Position numbers and translations under genes: made by a program. Source: Motacilla alba alba (Eukaryota; Chordata; Aves; Passeriformes; Motacillidae). Taken from it: DNA of 64,000 bases. The stretch covers positions 13,884,149 through 13,948,148 of the forward strand of contig NC_052027.1 of the NCBI RefSeq assembly GCF_015832195.1, written 5' to 3'. This document shows, in pieces, positions 60,501 to 64,000 of the stretch. How positions within the stretch are numbered: position 1 is the stretch's first letter; every line of letters begins with the position of its first letter. The notes below the pieces were generated by a model. The model had not been told where the DNA came from and did not search any database. It saw only the letters and a program-made list of their open reading frames with translations.

Positions 60501-63396
60501 GCAAACTGGTGAGCAGCAGGATGCCCACATGAGTCACCATGACCTGAAGGGTGCCCAGCAGCAGCAGAATCAAGGCCTTCACTCACAATAGATATGCACA
60601 AGAGAAAAATCATTATTGGTGCTTGGAGAATTTTCCAAGCAGTTTACTGTCATTAACCAGGTGATAACAGTTGTGCCAGTGAGGGCTGTTGGAAGCTGTC
60701 ATTTTCAGCTCTCATCCTTGCTGACAGAATGCCACTTAACACGAAGAAAAATACTGCACAGATTTCACCCACTCACATTATACCTCCTAGCAAGAGAAGC
60801 ATACATAAGTTTATTTCACTGTTCACACAGTGACCAAACGAAAAATGAGAATTTTGTGCAGTTTCTAATATTTGTGGGTTTGGTTTTATTTGTTTTGTGT
60901 AGAACTCATTCAGTCTGTGTACTAATAACAGAGCTCTAAGCAAAAAACAACCCACAAACCCCATGCACATCGAGCTAAAATGGCTTCCTCAGATTCTTTT
61001 ATTACAATTTGGTATCCCCCTAATGCTTTGACAATTTTCAAATGAAACGAAATCTTTTCCAATTTTTAGCTAAAATCTACTTCAGCTTGATCAGTGATAA
61101 AATTCAAACACATAAACTGCCATTCCTCTTGTCCTCAGCAAGTAATTTCAGTTTGACAATGGCCAACTTGTTGGTCTATAAGATAGAAAGGATCTGAATC
61201 AATAATTTAATTATATAGGCATCAGTTAAGATAGATTCCAAAGCCACCTGAATATCTGATTCTGATTTTATTTCACTAGGTCAAGAAATATTTGCTTCAT
61301 TGTCTAATAATCCCTGTATCATTTGTAATAAAATGAAAAATGACGCCTGTGTACCTGTAAGTACTTTCTACATTGGAAACTCCTTATAGAGAAAGAAGCA
61401 AAAACAACTCATGCAGTTATCAATTGTTTATAATTTTCTTATACTTTTCCTTTTGTCTGATCATGAAAATGTTCAACATCCTATCTCTATTATTTTATTT
61501 TTTCTGCTGTCATTGGAGACTCTACAAAGGTTTATAAAGGGCAGCAAATTAATTAGGGCATCAAATCCCAGGGGAAAAATATTTAATTCTAAAACACTCA
61601 AGTTGTTTCTATATGTTTTGTAACAATTGTATTCTAAACACAGCAACTCTCCAACGCTTTTATATTCATTTTATTTGAAAAAAGTTGGAGGAATTATCAG
61701 CTCCTGAAATGTGGGCATACTTTTGCCTCAAAAGATATTAAAGGTGTAATTTTTCTCTAGATAACCATGGCACGCCTTCCTTTTTCAGGAGGCATTAAAA
61801 TAATTACCATCACCATGAACACAAACCAGAAAGCACATACTAATTCTACATTCACACAGTCTCCTGGTAAATTAGGGAGAGCCCGAGTGCAAACTCCAAG
61901 AAACTGAAAAACCTTTACAATGGGAAATCATGCAATAGCCTATATGCAGCCATACATGATTGTTACTCATTAGTGTTGAAGGTTTGTGTGTTTCTAGACA
62001 GTTCTGTAACTGATAACAGACCATGGAAGAAGATATTCATAGTTGCCTTCTTTTTAATCTTTCAGTCCTAAAAGAATGCCATTTTAACATCTTAACTACC
62101 TTTAACAGTGATATTCTCTTAAAAACATGTCCATATTCTATACTTCAGTAGTGCAGGTTATATCTGGGACTACACTCTGTGCTAAATGTTTTAGCAACTG
62201 CTTATTTCACCCTGATTTCACATAAAATCATGTGGTCATTTACTGGATAATATCACATTCTTAAATGTGTCCAGTACTCCACAAACGATGCACTGTTAGT
62301 AAATAATCCCACTTGGCCTGACAAACTTCAGCAAACTCACCAAGTGAGCTGCTTTCAGCAACATCACCTCAGGTTCCACTAAGATACTCCTTTAGGTAAT
62401 CCTTTCTAACAGCTTAACAACAGTGACCCTTACCAGTAATTGTGTTTCTTCTTCCATACATATTTTCTAATATTTGAACTGTTAGAATTGTGATTTTTAA
62501 TAAGGTCCTAATAGCTGCGAAGAGTTACTGCTGAGTACCACGTAGTACAGAATATTCTCACCGATGTTCAGCACCTGTGGAAGGTTCTGTCACAGACTTC
62601 TTGAATGCCCTTGGACAAATCACTCACATCAGATATTGAGATACTCCAAGATTCACAGAACAAAGTCAACGTCACTTAGAGTGGAACGGGGTTAAGCAGA
62701 GAAATATCTATCTGTGGTTTTAGGAGACTCTGCTCTTTTAAAAATCTGCATGTTCATTTTCCTCTATCCTTCAGTTCCACAGTCTGTGTCCAGCTGACTG
62801 TGGATGTTGCAAGGCTCTGGAAGCACCATACCTTACACCAAAGGAGCATTTAAATGTGAGGATTTAGGGAGTTTGGTTTTTGAATACCTTTTGCTGCTTC
62901 CATGGAGATGATATCAGGGCCATAGTTCCTGTAAATCTGTAGTTTCTGAATGGTTAACATGATTTTCAGTCCCCATGGCAAGCAATGTCAGTTGAGAGCT
63001 TGCTTTGTTCTAATTTATTAGAACAACATGAAAAATTCTGCAGAAACACTGCAAAAAGAGAGCTCTTAAGCCTAATCAGTGAAGACATACTTAATATCTG
63101 TAGGCTCACACAAAAAAATGCTTGTCCAAAGGAAATAAATGTACTTTTACATTTATCTAAATGGAACAGGCAAAAAAATCCCTCAAATAAGCAATGAATA
63201 ATTTGTTTCTAAAATGTCCTTTTAGCCTGAGGAATCCCGTAACAGGCTGTGACTGAAACAAGTATGCAGCTGAGCTTCTCTCCTGCAAAACTCACCAAGA
63301 TTTCCTGTTGATGGTGCTGCGAAACACAGCTCAATCCCCACTAGAACAGAGAAGCTTGTTTAAAAGCGCACAAAGCTCAGTGTTTTATGAACTCAC

Positions 63397-63593
63397 CCAG
63401 TACAGCACATCAGTCCATCCCTCCATGGTTATACACTGGAACACAGTCAGCATTGCAAACGCAAAGTTGTCAAAGTTGGTTATGCCTCCGTTGGGTCCAA
63501 CCCATCCACCCTTACATTCGGTGCCGTTCATGACGCACTGACGGCCGTTCCCTGAGAATGCACAAGGTGCTGGATCGTCTTCAACTAGTATAT
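63397..63593 (-). CDS. CACNA1D: CACNA1D exon 7: repeat I pore loop
   Basis: 197-nt exon between a CCTTTTTCAG acceptor and a GTGAGT donor, entered in phase 1 (it completes an Asp codon) and left in phase 0. It encodes the extracellular IS5-P loop ([20 protein letters not shown]), a potential glycosylation site NGT, and the repeat I pore helix and selectivity filter [11 protein letters not shown]. The Glu in TMEGW is the repeat I glutamate of the EEEE calcium filter. It joins directly to exon 8A or 8B. This is the most upstream exon in the window. Confidence 0.97.
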
Positions 63594-64000
63594 CTGAAAA
63601 AGGACCAGAAAGTCACAACTCTTGAGTCCTCAAGCTTTCATGAGTTAGCCCTTCACATGAGGAAATACCAACGCTGTTGTGGGATAAATCCGGATTTCAC
63701 GCTGAGAAAGGCAACACATCAGAGCTTTGGAGCTTTTAGTCTCACTCAGATCTCGGCCTTACAGCCTCAAGAATAGGTTAATAAAAATAACTAAAAATAA
63801 ATAAAAAGTAGAAAGAAGCACAATGTAATAATACATCATTTAGAAGTGCCTCATTCTGATTATTTCTTTCCTCTTCACTGCTGCTACTTCACTTCATGGC
63901 ACTTCACTCCAGCACAAGGACCACTAAGGAAAAATGGATCTAATTCCTATACAGAGTTGTCTTCATTCCTTAGCTGAAAGATAAGCACCTTTAGCCACCA
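63594..64000 (-). other. CACNA1D: intron upstream of exon 7 (partial)
   Basis: Intron sequence leading into the exon 7 acceptor. I see no further exon; the preceding exon (IS5) must lie beyond the window. Nothing else recognised. Confidence 0.85.

Overview
The window is an interior piece of one large vertebrate gene read on the minus strand: CACNA1D, the pore-forming alpha-1D (Cav1.3) subunit of an L-type voltage-gated calcium channel. I found 29 coding exons by translating the reverse complement and fixing each edge at AG/GT splice sites with a continuous reading phase. They run from the repeat I pore loop (63593) to segment IVS3 (3947). Promoter, start codon, N-terminal exons, exon 32 onward, stop codon and 3' UTR are all outside. 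Exon numbers follow the mammalian convention in which the alternative pairs are 8A/8B, 22a/22b and 31a/31b. I support no second gene.

The organism is most likely a bird (another sauropsid is possible). A CR1-type LINE 3' end lies at 42024-42300, introns are compact and poor in repeats, and the alternative exons match those I recall being described for chicken cochlear hair cells.

Layout from high to low coordinate: exon 7 (pore loop I); an 11.9 kb intron; the mutually exclusive IS6 exons 8A and 8B; exon 9 with the beta-subunit-binding AID; a 78-nt cassette exon homologous to exon 9* of CACNA1C; exon 10; a 27-nt microexon; exons 13-17 (repeat II); exons 18-20 (acidic II-III loop); exon 21 (IIIS1); the mutually exclusive IIIS2 exons 22a and 22b, only 80 nt apart; exons 23-28 (rest of repeat III); exons 29-30 (III-IV linker, IVS1, IVS2); a 30-nt cassette exon adding ten residues to the IVS2-S3 loop; and the mutually exclusive IVS3 exons 31a and 31b.

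The main interest is the splicing architecture. Three tandemly duplicated exon pairs and two cassette exons sit in one window, together with a NAGNAG acceptor, a possible tandem donor and UGCAUG (Rbfox-type) motifs just downstream of both cassettes. The two cassette lengths (26 and 10 residues) and an alternative IIIS2 exon correspond exactly to the three unusual exons that I recall from chicken hair-cell alpha-1D. Outside the exons the sequence is AT-rich intron with a few CR1 pieces, simple repeats, a GC-rich block next to exon 16 and one tRNA-Lys-type primer-binding-site sequence that may mark an endogenous retroviral remnant.
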